A program made the translations under genes and the position numbers. The notes under the pieces were generated by a model, which worked only from the letters and a program-made list of their open reading frames with translations, had not been told where the DNA came from and searched no databases. Of a stretch of 54,269 nucleotides of DNA, positions 1 through 9,220 are shown in pieces (the first letter of the stretch is position 1; every line of letters starts with the position of its first letter). The DNA comes from an uncultured Verrucomicrobiales bacterium. Its GTDB lineage: Bacteria; Verrucomicrobiota; Verrucomicrobiia; Verrucomicrobiales; DEV007. The stretch lies in contig CALAHF010000041.1 of the NCBI GenBank assembly GCA_937891465.1, positions 1 through 54,269 of the forward strand, read 5' to 3'.

Positions 1-138
1 CAGGTAGTTTCCTCGGCAGTTTCGCAACGGGGCGGATCTTGATCGAGCCGAAACCATAGATTAGCACCACATAACTATCGGGTGGCCAAAGAAGGAGTGA
101 GATTAGTCACCGTGAATGGGACACGCTACCGATCGTCT

Positions 139-658
139 TCAGTAAGCTTCGGTCACCAAGATTAAACAAGTGGACTCTGTCGGCACCGGTTTTGTACCAT
201 CGAGCACCCCCCTGTGATGCTGTGCTAAAGTCAGGATACCGCGTGGTTTTGGCTTCATTTTTCCTGCGGCGATGAGCTTATCTTCTTCCGCTGTGGTGTC
301 GTGGCCGTCGAGAACGCACTCCTCGCCGAATAAAATCCCACAATCAGTGCCTTCTGCCATTTTCATAAAGGGACTGATGTCGAATTCAAACCCACTTGTG
401 GTTCGGTGAGGAAAAGTTCACCCGGCTTCCGGCGACGATGCACCAATCGAACACGGCCAGCTGGGTGTCGGTATAGCTCAGGATGTGATTTCTCAGGTCG
501 TCAGCATTCTTGTAGTGTCCACCATAGAATTTGCTGAAACCGTCATCATTGATGATGACAAGTTTATCCCCGTTGCGCGGGGACGGAGGCTCGGCGGAGT
601 TTGAGACCGAAGAGATCGAGAAAAGAAGGCCGAGGAGCAAGAGGTGAAGTCGGGACAT
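139..658 (-). pseudogene. Decayed secreted protein of unnamed PVC-type family
   Basis: Read leftwards from ATG at 658, the first 90 codons give a signal peptide (MSRLHLLLLGLLFSIS) followed by GDKLVIINDDGFS and WCIVAGSRVNFSS, a pattern I associate with a secreted family common in planctomycetes and verrucomicrobia but cannot name. The frame hits TGA at 386. A second frame, already open before that stop, runs on to 139 (HDTTAEEDKLIAAGKMKPKPRG) and looks like coding sequence, so the two pieces probably belong to one gene that suffered a frameshift or internal deletion near 390-415. The combined product (about 165 residues) is shorter than I would expect for such proteins. It is divergent from the sulfatase gene at 783. 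It could also be two unrelated remnants. Confidence 0.45.
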
Positions 659-743
659 GGAACGGAAGGTCTTGATTGAAAGCGGAACAGTTCAACCGGC
701 GCATGTCGGCGCATGTCGGCGTAAGCGCCCCGATAAAAAGCAA

Positions 744-761
744 TTTCCAATCAATTGGAAA
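744..761. promoter_or_regulatory. 18-bp near-perfect palindrome before sulfatase gene
   Basis: TTTCCAAT and ATTGGAAA flank a CA centre, 22 nt before the likely sulfatase start at 783. A palindrome here could be an operator, but no regulator gene lies nearby. Just upstream (about 701-722) a 10-nt unit GCATGTCGGC is tandemly repeated. Confidence 0.3.
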
Positions 762-782
762 AGGCGATTGTCTATCTGTCTC

Positions 783-2201
783 ATGAAAATATTTTCACGA
801 TTTAGTCTCTTTTTGCGTCTCAGCTTTTTTTCGCTTCTGATCACCACGCTCGTCTGTCCGGCCTCGGAAAAGCCGAATGTGCTTTTCATCGCAATCGATG
901 ATTTAAACTGTCGGCTCGGTTGCTACGGTTTTGATCACATCGTTTCACCGAATCTCGACAGACTGGCAAAGCGAGGGGTGCGATTCGATCGAGCGTATTG
1001 TCAGTATCCGTCTTGTGGACCGAGCCGCGCCTCAGTTCTGACAGGACTGAGGCCCGACACGACGGGGATAATCAGCAACAAGATCAATTTCCGGGAGCAC
1101 CTACCGGATGGGTTGACCTTGCCTCAGCATTTTCGAAACAGCGGCTATCACGTGACCCGGGTCGGGAAGATTTTTCATCAGGACAACCCGACGCACATCG
1201 GGACAAGCGGCCCGGACGATCCGGAGTCCTGGGATGCCGTCGTGAATCCGCGCGGGCGAGACAAGGACGAGGAGGATAAGCTCACGGTTTATACCCCACA
1301 GTTACCGCTGCCGGATCAGATGTGTTTTCTGAAAGCAGAGGGAGCAGATGGCGAGCAAACCGATGGAAAAATCACGGATGAGACGATCCGGGTTTTGAAA
1401 AAAAAAGGTGATGAGCCCGCTTTCATCGGGGTTGGCTACTACCGGCCTCACATTCCCTACATCGCACCGAAGAAGTATTTCGATCTCTATTCGTATGAGA
1501 AGACGCCGCTTCCGACCTGGCCGGCAGGGTATCGGGCGACAGTTCCGGCAGCGGCGCTGGCTTCAACACCAGAGTGGCCGAATTTCGGAACGACGGAACG
1601 CGAAGCCCGCGAATGCATCCTAGCGTATGACGCCTGCGTTTCGTTCGTCGACGCGCAAGTCGGGCGCCTGCTCGATTTTGTGGAAGGCGACGCGGATCTG
1701 GCTGCGAATACGATCATCGTGGTGTGGGGTGATCATGGCTATCACCTCGGAGAGCACGGGCTTTGGCGAAAGAACAGCCTGTTCGAAGAATCGGCGCGAG
1801 CACCACTGATTATTTACGATCCCCGTCTCAAAAATAGCGGTTCCGATTGTTCGCGCGTTGTCGAGTTTGTCGATATTTTCCCAACCGTGACAGAGCTCGC
1901 AGGAATCGAAATGCCGGAGAATCTCGATGGTGTCAGCCTCGTGCCGCTGGTGAAAAACCCGGATGAGGAATGGAACCGCCCGGCATTCAGTCAGGTCCAG
2001 TTTCGCGAAGCGGGTGGTCGTAGCATCCGAACGGATCGCTGGCGCTACGTTGAGTGGGATGGCGGCGAGCGAGGAATTGAGTTGTATGATCAGAAAGCGG
2101 ATCCCACTGAAATGAATAATCTCTCGAACGATCCGGCATTTGCAACCGTTCGGAAAACGCTGCGCGGGAAATTGAAAGACCAGTGGAAAGAGAGTAAGTA
2201 G
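783..2201 (+). CDS. Secreted sulfatase, iduronate-2-sulfatase-like
   Basis: A 472-residue sulfatase of the alkaline phosphatase fold that hydrolyses sulfate esters, probably on sulfated polysaccharide in the periplasm or outside the cell. The reading frame is open from 657, but ATG 783 is chosen because it starts a signal peptide (MKIFSRFSLFLRLSFF). The catalytic site is SCGPSR, with Cys78 as the residue converted to formylglycine (Cys-type C-x-P-x-R). Other visible landmarks are AIDD near residues 37-40 (metal ligands) and WGDHGYHLGEHG in the C-terminal half. The length and the FREHLPDGLTLPQHF region resemble iduronate-2-sulfatases. It precedes the secreted hydrolase at 2318 on the same strand with 116 nt between them. 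The exact substrate cannot be read from sequence. Confidence 0.93.
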   Translation: MKIFSRFSLFLRLSFFSLLITTLVCPASEKPNVLFIAIDDLNCRLGCYGFDHIVSPNLDRLAKRGVRFDRAYCQYPSCGPSRASVLTGLRPDTTGIISNKINFREHLPDGLTLPQHFRNSGYHVTRVGKIFHQDNPTHIGTSGPDDPESWDAVVNPRGRDKDEEDKLTVYTPQLPLPDQMCFLKAEGADGEQTDGKITDETIRVLKKKGDEPAFIGVGYYRPHIPYIAPKKYFDLYSYEKTPLPTWPAGYRATVPAAALASTPEWPNFGTTEREARECILAYDACVSFVDAQVGRLLDFVEGDADLAANTIIVVWGDHGYHLGEHGLWRKNSLFEESARAPLIIYDPRLKNSGSDCSRVVEFVDIFPTVTELAGIEMPENLDGVSLVPLVKNPDEEWNRPAFSQVQFREAGGRSIRTDRWRYVEWDGGERGIELYDQKADPTEMNNLSNDPAFATVRKTLRGKLKDQWKESK

Positions 2202-2317
2202 ATCTAGCCTTCTTGCTTCCAAATCGGTGCCCAGTAATCCACACCGATTTCGACACCGGTCCGCCCCTGTTTAAATGCGGATGGACAGCCTTTCGGATTT
2301 TTTGCTACGCTCGCCGC

Positions 2318-4309
2318 ATGAGACGCCTTCAATTGCTTGCCCTGGCATTCGCGCTTTCCTGCGCGAATGCTCAGGAGGAGAAAGTCCGCATTCTTCCTGC
2401 GGATTTCAATGGGGATCGCGAGAATCAGATGATGCGTTCTTTTCTTCGAAAGAAAGTCCATGCCGCACTGGATCGAGGCCGGACGGATTTTGAAGCGCTT
2501 AAAAAACCAGAACAAATCGAAGCCTATCAGCAACGGCTGAAAGCATTTTTTGAAAAGACGATTGATCTCGCATCGTTCAAGAAAACGCGGCTCAAACCTC
2601 AGGTGACCGGTGTCTTGAAGCGTGATGACTACCGCATTGAGAATGTAATGTTTGAGTCGCTGCCTGACTTTCACGTCACGGGAAATCTTTATATTCCAGA
2701 GGGCGAGGGGCCATTCCCCGCGATTTTGCATCCGTGCGGACACACTGAGAATGGAAAAGCGGCGGGCGTCTATCAGTTCGTGAATCAACTGCTTGTACGA
2801 AATGGATTCGTTGTTCTCTGCTACGATCCGATTGGACAGGGCGAGCGGAAACAGTTGATCAATGAAAAAGGCGCCGGTCTGTTGAAATCCACGAGCGAAC
2901 ATCAGGCCCTCGGGCGTGCACCTATTCTATTGGGGCGCGGTCTGGCCAGTTATATGATTTGGGATGGCATACGCGCGCTCGATTTTCTCGAAACGCGGCC
3001 CGAAGTCGATGGGGCGCGCCTCGGTTGTACGGGGAATTCCGGCGGCGGAAACATGACCAGTTTTCTCATGGCATTGGATGATCGAATTCAAGCAGCTGCG
3101 CCCGGCTGTTTCATGACGACGACGCGGATGAAAAATGAAAAGCCCGGCCCAGGCGATCCTGAACAAAATCTATTCGCACAGATCCGCGAGGGACTCGATC
3201 ATCCCGATTTCGCGATTATTCGCGCACCCAAACCCACGCTCATTTTAGCAGCGACTCAGGATTTTGTGCCGATCGAAGGAACTTGGGATGCCTTTCGCCA
3301 AGCGAAGCGCATTTACACCAAACTAGGTGTGCCCGAGTGTATCGAATTGATCGAGACGGATGAAAAACACGGCTACTCGAAACGGCTTCGCGAGGGTGCA
3401 GTGCGATTTTTTGCCCGTTGGTTGCAGAGACGGGATGTCGTCATTTCCGAGCCGGATGATTTGGTGGAGGAAAAGGTATCGGATCTGCTTTGTTCAATGG
3501 ACGGGCAAGTTTTGAAGATGAAAGGGGAGCGGACTATTTTTGATTTAAATGCGGAGCGAGCGGCGGAGTTGAACGCGACACGGAAGTCTGATTGGGAACA
3601 GATGAGTGATGCGGAACGTCGTGCTCGTGTCCGCGCATTGATTGGAGTCGAGGAAATAAAAATAGAAACGTCTCGGACTTCAAAACCCGTTGATTCATCG
3701 GTGGGGGGCGCCTCAGTCATGTGGCACGGAACTGTTCAGATTCCACGAATCACGTTCAGGCTGAGCAGCAATGGGCAGAAGCCAACGGAGGCTCATTTGA
3801 TTTTCCACGACGAAGGAATCGCGACATTTAATCCCGAAATGACACGAAACCTGCTGAAAAATAGGCCGGATCACAACGCCTCAATGTTTGATCTGTGTGA
3901 CATCGGCGAAACAAAAACCCGGAACTGGCGGTTCTACGGAGCGGATTCTATGATTGCTTACATGCTGGGCGAATCGTATCTCAAATATCGGGTCGAGGAG
4001 ATCATAGCCATCGCGAAATTTGATCAGAAATACGATCGCTCAGCTGATAAAAATCATCTGCATGCCTACGGTGAGTTGGTTCCCGCAGCGCTTCACGCGG
4101 CGGCGCTTGAGCCGGATTTATTCGACTCCATCACTCTCCACGGAGGGCTGAAAAGCTGGGAATCGCTCATGCGAAATCCGAATCCGATTTCTGAAACGCA
4201 CAACATCGTCCACGGCGTGTTGAAGGTGTGCGATTTGCCGAATTTGGTGAACCTGATTCCGGAAGGAAAATTGGAATGGAAAGAGGAGAAGGCTTCCACG
4301 AAGCAATAG
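2318..4309 (+). CDS. Secreted alpha/beta hydrolase, acetyl-xylan-esterase-like
   Basis: A 663-residue secreted esterase/peptidase-like protein. The frame is open from 2213, but ATG 2318 starts a clean signal peptide (MRRLQLLALAFALSCANA). The N-terminal half is an alpha/beta hydrolase: oxyanion region HPCGH near 138-142, nucleophile Ser241 in GNSGGG, Asp315 in ATQDFVP and His351 in DEKHGYS complete a plausible triad. The remaining roughly 290 residues resemble a second, degenerate hydrolase-like half (LHAYGELVPAALHAAALEP) without an obvious triad. It probably works with the upstream sulfatase on decorated polysaccharide. The last codons (Lys-Gln-stop) lie inside a 43-bp repeat copy, so the natural C-terminus may have been altered by the repeat. 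Confidence 0.85.
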   Translation: MRRLQLLALAFALSCANAQEEKVRILPADFNGDRENQMMRSFLRKKVHAALDRGRTDFEALKKPEQIEAYQQRLKAFFEKTIDLASFKKTRLKPQVTGVLKRDDYRIENVMFESLPDFHVTGNLYIPEGEGPFPAILHPCGHTENGKAAGVYQFVNQLLVRNGFVVLCYDPIGQGERKQLINEKGAGLLKSTSEHQALGRAPILLGRGLASYMIWDGIRALDFLETRPEVDGARLGCTGNSGGGNMTSFLMALDDRIQAAAPGCFMTTTRMKNEKPGPGDPEQNLFAQIREGLDHPDFAIIRAPKPTLILAATQDFVPIEGTWDAFRQAKRIYTKLGVPECIELIETDEKHGYSKRLREGAVRFFARWLQRRDVVISEPDDLVEEKVSDLLCSMDGQVLKMKGERTIFDLNAERAAELNATRKSDWEQMSDAERRARVRALIGVEEIKIETSRTSKPVDSSVGGASVMWHGTVQIPRITFRLSSNGQKPTEAHLIFHDEGIATFNPEMTRNLLKNRPDHNASMFDLCDIGETKTRNWRFYGADSMIAYMLGESYLKYRVEEIIAIAKFDQKYDRSADKNHLHAYGELVPAALHAAALEPDLFDSITLHGGLKSWESLMRNPNPISETHNIVHGVLKVCDLPNLVNLIPEGKLEWKEEKASTKQ

Positions 4310-4341
4310 AGTTGGTTTGGCGAACACACCCTGCCAAATCG
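4299..4341 (-). repeat. 43-bp dispersed hairpin repeat, copy R1
   Basis: First of nine copies, inverted relative to the consensus (arms CGAACCAACAGGGT and ACCCTGTTGGTTCG around CTGTTCGATGAACCA). This is the most diverged copy: the outer stem is partly lost, but GGTTTGGC and GCCAAATC form a replacement stem and the inner GTTCG block survives. It supplies the TAG stop (4307-4309) of the hydrolase gene and lies between two convergent genes. Confidence 0.8.
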
Positions 4342-4438
4342 CGTAAGGGTTAAGTCGTTGATAATCAGGAAAATATTATTGTGATTAGGTGGGGTTTTGA
4401 CAGGCGGTATCGCCGGTCATATTTTGCTATTGGTTAGC

Positions 4439-5299
4439 TCAGCCCTCGCGGACAATCTCGATCGCATTCAAAACCGGCAATTTTGAGGAAACGGCGGTGT
4501 CTTTTTCTTTCTCGGCCCACTGCTCGATATTCAAAACATCCGTCACTTCGATCCCGTTGAACTCGAGGATCTGTGGTTTTGGATTTCCGGCTTTGATCGT
4601 GACGCCTTCAGCGACTTTTTGGCCTTGAAACCGAATCAGGAATTTACGATCCGGCGCATCGGCCGCGACTTTTTCGGCGGGCGCAGCTAGGTGAAGTCGG
4701 ACGGTGTATTTCGCAGGCGCGTCGCCTTTACCGAGAAGCGGAATGTGAGCCATCAGGAGACCGTTTGCCCACGAGGTGTAGGCCCAATCCGGCGCTGCGT
4801 TCTTCAGCGAAGTTGTGTCGAGGCTGACTGTCGCTTCATTCAATGAGACGTAGCCACCGTTTTTTGAAAAGGCAGCGGAGCAGTCAAAGGCAAGATCGAG
4901 ACTTGTCTGGCGCTCCGGACGGGGGCGTGGATAAGCGAGCCAGGCAGTGCCGTCTTCCGCTCGTCGATCGCCCGGCGGACCGAAATTCAAGGCAAGGTAT
5001 TTCACCGGCGTCTGCTTAGCGGTGGATGAAAACATTGCCCAGTCTTCGCGTTCTTCGCGCGGCTCCATAACGATCGTCGACGCGATGGAAAACAGGCAGA
5101 CCCAGCCAGCTGATGATTCGGGAATGGAAACGAGACCATTCCCGGGAATCGCATTGATCCAGCAACCGTTGCGGTGGCCGGCGAAATGCGTGGTCCCGAT
5201 GTCTTTTTCCAAATCGTAAAAACTTGTGTAGCGGGACCGGAATGTGAGCATGTTAGGCGTAGCGGCGATCATGCCGCAGTGGTGGCCGAAGCGAGTCAC
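4439..5299 (-). pseudogene. C-terminal remnant of quinoprotein-like beta-propeller protein
   Basis: Translation from GTG 5299 gives 286 residues that match the C-terminal part of large secreted PQQ-like propeller proteins of planctomycetes and verrucomicrobia (VTRFGHHCGMIAATPN, GCWINAIPGNGLVSIPESSAGW), followed by a malectin-like beta-sandwich ending in LNAIEIVREG. A TAA codon stands immediately before the GTG, exactly where the conserved region should continue upstream, and the next 320 bp on this strand hold no recognisable propeller sequence. I read this as a gene that lost its N-terminal portion, including the signal peptide. If translated, the product would be cytoplasmic and probably inert. 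Repeat R1 lies 98 nt beyond its 3' end. Confidence 0.7.
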
Positions 5300-5621
5300 T
5301 TAATGACGGATCCCCGCTTTGTCGAGATCAGCGGAGAGGTCGCGGGCAGGGAAGCGAAATCAGTTCTTGCCTGTAGAGGAAGCGACGGGCGTTTTTTCGC
5401 CGCAGAGAAAATCCCGGTGATACTGTCACGACCTCATGTAGGCAATTTCCATGGTCGTGATGAATGGATCGAGATTGAATCGATGCTTGATTATTTTGAG
5501 ATTTGTCGACGGTATGTGCTGGAGTGCACTGAACTGGAAGCCGATCAATAATCCTGCAGACCCACAATCTTCGCCGGATCGACGTCCCGAAAAAAATTCT
5601 TGAAAGAGCAATAATCAACCT
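5300..5621. other. Gap with no recognisable gene
   Basis: About 320 bp between the truncated propeller remnant and the DUF1501 gene. Short open frames exist on both strands, but none has a recognisable motif or convincing start. It may be the eroded remains of the missing propeller N-terminus. Confidence 0.5.
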
Positions 5622-7061
5622 TCACGACAAGATGTCGCGAATGACATTCCCCTTTTCGATATCCAAACGCTTGTGGCCGGGAACTTCCAGCGCGTGATGA
5701 TTTATGCCTAACTGATGCAGAATGGTGGCGTGTACATCGGTCACATATTGCGGACTCTCGGCGGCGTGAAATCCAAGTTCGTCGGTTGCTCCGTGGGTCA
5801 GTCCTCCTTTGATACCTCCCCCGGCCATCCATACACTGAATCCGTAGGGATGATGATCACGGCCATTCGAGCCTTGAGTCCCCGGCGTTCGTCCAAACTC
5901 GGTCGCAAAAACCACCATCGTCTCCTCAAGCAATCCCCGTTGCTTCAAATCCTTCAATAAGCCCGCGATCGGCCGATCGACTTGCATGGAAAGCTCGCCA
6001 TGTTTCGCTTTTAAATTCGAATGTTGGTCCCATGCACCAGCCGCCCCGTCTCCGTGCATGATCTGGATGAATCGTACGCCTTTTTCCACAAAGCGCCGCG
6101 CTGCCAGTAGTTGCTCTCCAAATGGCTTCGTTTCTTTTTGATCCAGCCCGTAGAGCTGTTTGGTCGGCTCAGATTCCGTATCGAAATTGATGACCCCTGG
6201 TACGGCAGTCTGCATTCGATAAGCCAATTCGTAGGACTTGATCCTTGCGTCCAGAGCCGCGTCGTTCGGATAGCGTTGCGAGGTCAAATGATTCAGCCGA
6301 TTGACCAAACCAAACCCGAGTCGCTGTTCTTCCGGTGAAATTCCGCCCGCTTCCGGCTTTGCGAAATCGAGGGGATTCTTCGGATCAATCTTCAACTTCA
6401 CCGCATCGTAGGCTGGCCCCAGGTAGTGCCCGTCTTTCTTGTCGAAGAAGCGCGGCCCCATCGAAATGAATTGGGGTAGATTTTCATTAAGCGTTCCGAG
6501 ACCGTAGTTCACCCACGCTCCGATCGTCGGCCCGGGTGGATCGAGGCGATGTTTCCCGCTGTGAAATTGAACCTGCGCTCCGTGATTGTCATCCGTTGTC
6601 CACATCGAACGCAAGACCGCAATGTCATCGACGCAGGAGCCAATATGCGGAAACCAATCGCTCACTTCAGTCCCACTTTGACCGTATTTTTTAAACCCGA
6701 CCTGAAGGGGATAGATCACATTTCGCTGTTGCCCATTCGCGTCGTTCACCACCACCACCCGCACTTTTTTGAGTAATTCCGGATCCTGCACGCTGGCATA
6801 GGGCGTCTCCGCAATCGTCTTCCCCGCGTGTTTCGTGAGTTCCGGCTTTGGGTCAAACGACTCCATGTGGCTCACGCCTCCTCGCATGAAAAGCCAAATC
6901 ACGCTTTTTGCTTTCGGGGCAAAATGCGGATGCCCATTCACTGCTATCCGGCTACCGGACTCCGAACCCAGCAGGGAGCCCAAAGCCATGCCGCCGAAGC
7001 CTAAACCGGCTCCGTTCAAAAACTGTCGGCGACGAAGCGGATCATTCATCGGAGTAATCAT
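5622..7061 (-). CDS. DUF1501 protein, Tat-exported sulfatase-fold
   Basis: A 479-residue DUF1501 protein (alkaline phosphatase/sulfatase-like fold, biochemical function unproven). ATG 7061 or the ATG five codons later begins an N-terminus with a Tat motif ([10 protein letters not shown]). Family signatures include [47 protein letters not shown] and [11 protein letters not shown] near the C-terminus. In PVC bacteria such genes normally sit directly beside a PSD1 cytochrome gene. Here the likely partner (start 12391, end 9221, same strand) is 2.2 kb away, separated by two plus-strand genes. The protein probably acts in the periplasm. Confidence 0.93.
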   Translation of the reverse strand: MITPMNDPLRRRQFLNGAGLGFGGMALGSLLGSESGSRIAVNGHPHFAPKAKSVIWLFMRGGVSHMESFDPKPELTKHAGKTIAETPYASVQDPELLKKVRVVVVNDANGQQRNVIYPLQVGFKKYGQSGTEVSDWFPHIGSCVDDIAVLRSMWTTDDNHGAQVQFHSGKHRLDPPGPTIGAWVNYGLGTLNENLPQFISMGPRFFDKKDGHYLGPAYDAVKLKIDPKNPLDFAKPEAGGISPEEQRLGFGLVNRLNHLTSQRYPNDAALDARIKSYELAYRMQTAVPGVINFDTESEPTKQLYGLDQKETKPFGEQLLAARRFVEKGVRFIQIMHGDGAAGAWDQHSNLKAKHGELSMQVDRPIAGLLKDLKQRGLLEETMVVFATEFGRTPGTQGSNGRDHHPYGFSVWMAGGGIKGGLTHGATDELGFHAAESPQYVTDVHATILHQLGINHHALEVPGHKRLDIEKGNVIRDILS

Positions 7062-7156
7062 ACTCTATCGCTGCCTAAAAAACTTGAGCGGCTTCGCGCT
7101 AATCCGCCAATTGAGAAGATTGCCTTCATTTTTCGAAATCATTAATCTTCGTTGTT

Positions 7157-8263
7157 ATGAAATTCATGCATTTTGCCGCCTTCACCTTGCTCGCTTTTCT
7201 CCCGGGATTTCAGAAAGCCTTCGCTCAGGCCGAATCGGTAACGATCAAACGCGGCGGGTTGGTTCACACTCGAATGTTGACCTCTCTTGACGGAGAATTT
7301 GATGAGCTGACGAAACAACTCGCTCGCGTTGCGAAAGTTCATGACGCAACGTTGTCCGATGTCGCCAAGCTGAATCTGTATGTATCCAAACCGAAGGCAA
7401 TTGCGGAGGTTCTGGAAGCCTTTCAAAAAACGTGGCCGAAAAGCGGCAAGCAGCCTGCGTTGACAATCATTCCAACTCAGCTTCCGGCTGGAGCTCAACT
7501 CGCTGGGGATGCTGTCATCAGCGTCAAAGCCTCGGATGCAACCAAAGTCGAACGGTTCGGACGCGACTCAAGCTTATTGCCCGCCAATCACGACGTCGTC
7601 TATATATCGGGCAGGGCTGCATCGGGTGAAGTGGCAGAAGCGACGGCCGGGACTATGGCTCAGCTTTTTGATGTTTTGAAACATCTTGACGCTGGGAAAG
7701 AGAATGTTGTTCAGGTGAAGGCTTTCATCAAACCCATGAGCGAATGGAAGATTGTGGAAGCTGAGATCATTAAGAGCTTTGGTGAGATTGACACACCTCC
7801 TCTTGTTTTCGTGGAATGGAGTTCGGGCTCTCGGGCCACCGAAATCGAATTGATCTCAGCTGCTCCAAAGACAGCGAACCCGCCAGGGCCCATCAGTTAT
7901 TTCACCCCTCCTGGTGACAAATCCTCTCCCGTTTACAGCCGGGTTGCCCGAGTTCATGGCGACGAAATTGTCTATCTAAGCGCGATGACGGGTCCAGACG
8001 CCAACAGTGCCGATTCCGAAATTCGCTCACTCTATGCCGAACTCGAGCGTGTAGCCAAAGCCGCTCGGTCAGATCTCCGGCATTTTGCTAAGGCAACCTA
8101 CTACGTCTCCGAAAATGACGCCTCGCAAGCGTTGAACACGCTTCGTCCTGAACTTTACGATCCCAAACGGCCTCCCGCAGCGTCGAAAGTTCAAGTGCCC
8201 GGCATCGGAGTTAAAGATCGCGGCATGTTGATCGATATGATCGCAGTGCCGAGGATGAAGTAG
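7157..8263 (+). CDS. Secreted protein with three tandem RidA-like domains
   Basis: A 368-residue protein with a Sec signal peptide (MKFMHFAAFTLLAFLPGFQKAFAQ) followed by three YjgF/YER057c/UK114 (RidA) type units at about residues 28-125, 130-245 and 250-368. Each unit shows the family pattern of a strand resembling VVYISG, a long helix (EFDELTKQLARVAKVHDATLSDVAKLNLYVS; SEIRSLYAELERVAKAA) and a C-terminal strand. RidA proteins are normally single-domain cytosolic trimers that hydrolyse reactive enamines/imines; the catalytic Arg of that family is not obvious in all three units here. A single chain carrying three units could form the trimer internally. Export suggests a role different from classical RidA. 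It is divergent from the DUF1501 gene. Confidence 0.8.
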   Translation: MKFMHFAAFTLLAFLPGFQKAFAQAESVTIKRGGLVHTRMLTSLDGEFDELTKQLARVAKVHDATLSDVAKLNLYVSKPKAIAEVLEAFQKTWPKSGKQPALTIIPTQLPAGAQLAGDAVISVKASDATKVERFGRDSSLLPANHDVVYISGRAASGEVAEATAGTMAQLFDVLKHLDAGKENVVQVKAFIKPMSEWKIVEAEIIKSFGEIDTPPLVFVEWSSGSRATEIELISAAPKTANPPGPISYFTPPGDKSSPVYSRVARVHGDEIVYLSAMTGPDANSADSEIRSLYAELERVAKAARSDLRHFAKATYYVSENDASQALNTLRPELYDPKRPPAASKVQVPGIGVKDRGMLIDMIAVPRMK

Positions 8264-8342
8264 CGAACAACGCCAAAAACAGCCCGCTATTTGTCAAATC
8301 GCGCATGGTTCTGTTTATCTAATCTGTTTAACCTGAGTTATT

Positions 8343-9025
8343 ATGGGTCAAATTGTCAGGGGGGATTCACACCGGCGTTTTCTGACTTGGTTGTGTGTCG
8401 TCTATGCAACCGTCTGGATATTGCTGGCAAATTAACCCCAGTTATCGTGAGGACTGGGCCCTCGAAAACGTCGTCGTTGTCATCGGTCTGGTGGTCTTAA
8501 TCGTTTCCTACCGCTGGTTTCAGTTCTCGCGGAATTCCTATGCGCTCATCGCGGTTTTCCTGGTTCTTCACGGTCTCGGGACGCACTACACCTATTCGGA
8601 AATGCCCTACGATGTCTGGTCTACCAAACTCACCGGACATTCCATCAACGAACGCTTCGATTGGGATCGCAATCACTACGATCGACTGGTGCACTTCCTA
8701 TACGGCCTACTCATGACGCTGCCCTTTCGGGAGGCATTCCTCCATCTGGCGCGGGTGCGATGGGTTTTCTGGCGCTATCTTATTGCCTTTCAGTTTTATC
8801 CTTTCGACCTCGTTGGTTTATGAACTGATCGAGTGGGCGGCAGCTGTCGTGCTAGGTGGCGAAGTCGGCATGGCATTCTTGGGAACCCAGGGCGACATCT
8901 GGGATGCTCACAAAGACTCATTTGCCGCCGTGATCGGAGCCTTGCTCGCCTCCGCAGTCATCGCCGGTTTTCACGCCGCCACCGGGAAAGATTTCGCGAG
9001 AGACTGGGCCCAAACCCAGACCTGA
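8343..9025 (+). pseudogene. DUF2238 (YjdF-like) membrane protein with two frameshifts
   Basis: Three reading frames join into one DUF2238 protein. ATG 8343 starts a first transmembrane helix (FLTWLCVVYATVWILLA). After an extra A at about 8430 the frame changes to INPSYREDW...HYTYSEMPYDVW...NHYDRLVHFLYGLL. After another extra A at 8782 it changes again to LPFSFILSTSLVYELIEW...GTQGDIWDAHKD...DFARDWAQTQT. Removing the two A bases restores a continuous product of about 226 residues with the family order NPSYRxDW, HYDRLVHFLYG, YELIEW and DxWDAHKD. The protein would be a multi-pass inner membrane protein of unknown role. Either the gene is inactive or the assembly has two insertion errors. Confidence 0.85.
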
Positions 9026-9153
9026 TTTCATTCGCAATTTTATCGCATCAGGAAACGGGCGAACGCGCATCCCGGAAATAACCAGAACCCGGATGATAAA
9101 GCCCCCCACTTCCCACGCCATGCGTTTCCTTTCCGTATTTTAATCCCGATTTT

Positions 9154-9196
9154 CGAAGCAACAGAGTTGGTTCATCGAACATACCCTATTGGTTCG
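9154..9196 (-). repeat. 43-bp dispersed hairpin repeat, copy R2
   Basis: Inverted orientation copy (CGAAGCAACAGAGTT ... ACCCTATTGGTTCG) with the inner GTTC/GAAC stem intact. It lies between the broken DUF2238 gene and the 3' end of the PSD1 gene (convergent). A further partial arm (CAGTTGGTTCGG) follows at about 9204-9215. Confidence 0.85.
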
Positions 9197-9220
9197 AAAA
9201 ACTCAGTTGGTTCGGAAAAT

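Noticed and set aside
5174-5551. Plus-strand 125-codon frame beside the propeller remnant
   Set aside because: Its first third is antisense to the conserved propeller C-terminus and the rest shows no family motif; treated as a chance frame.
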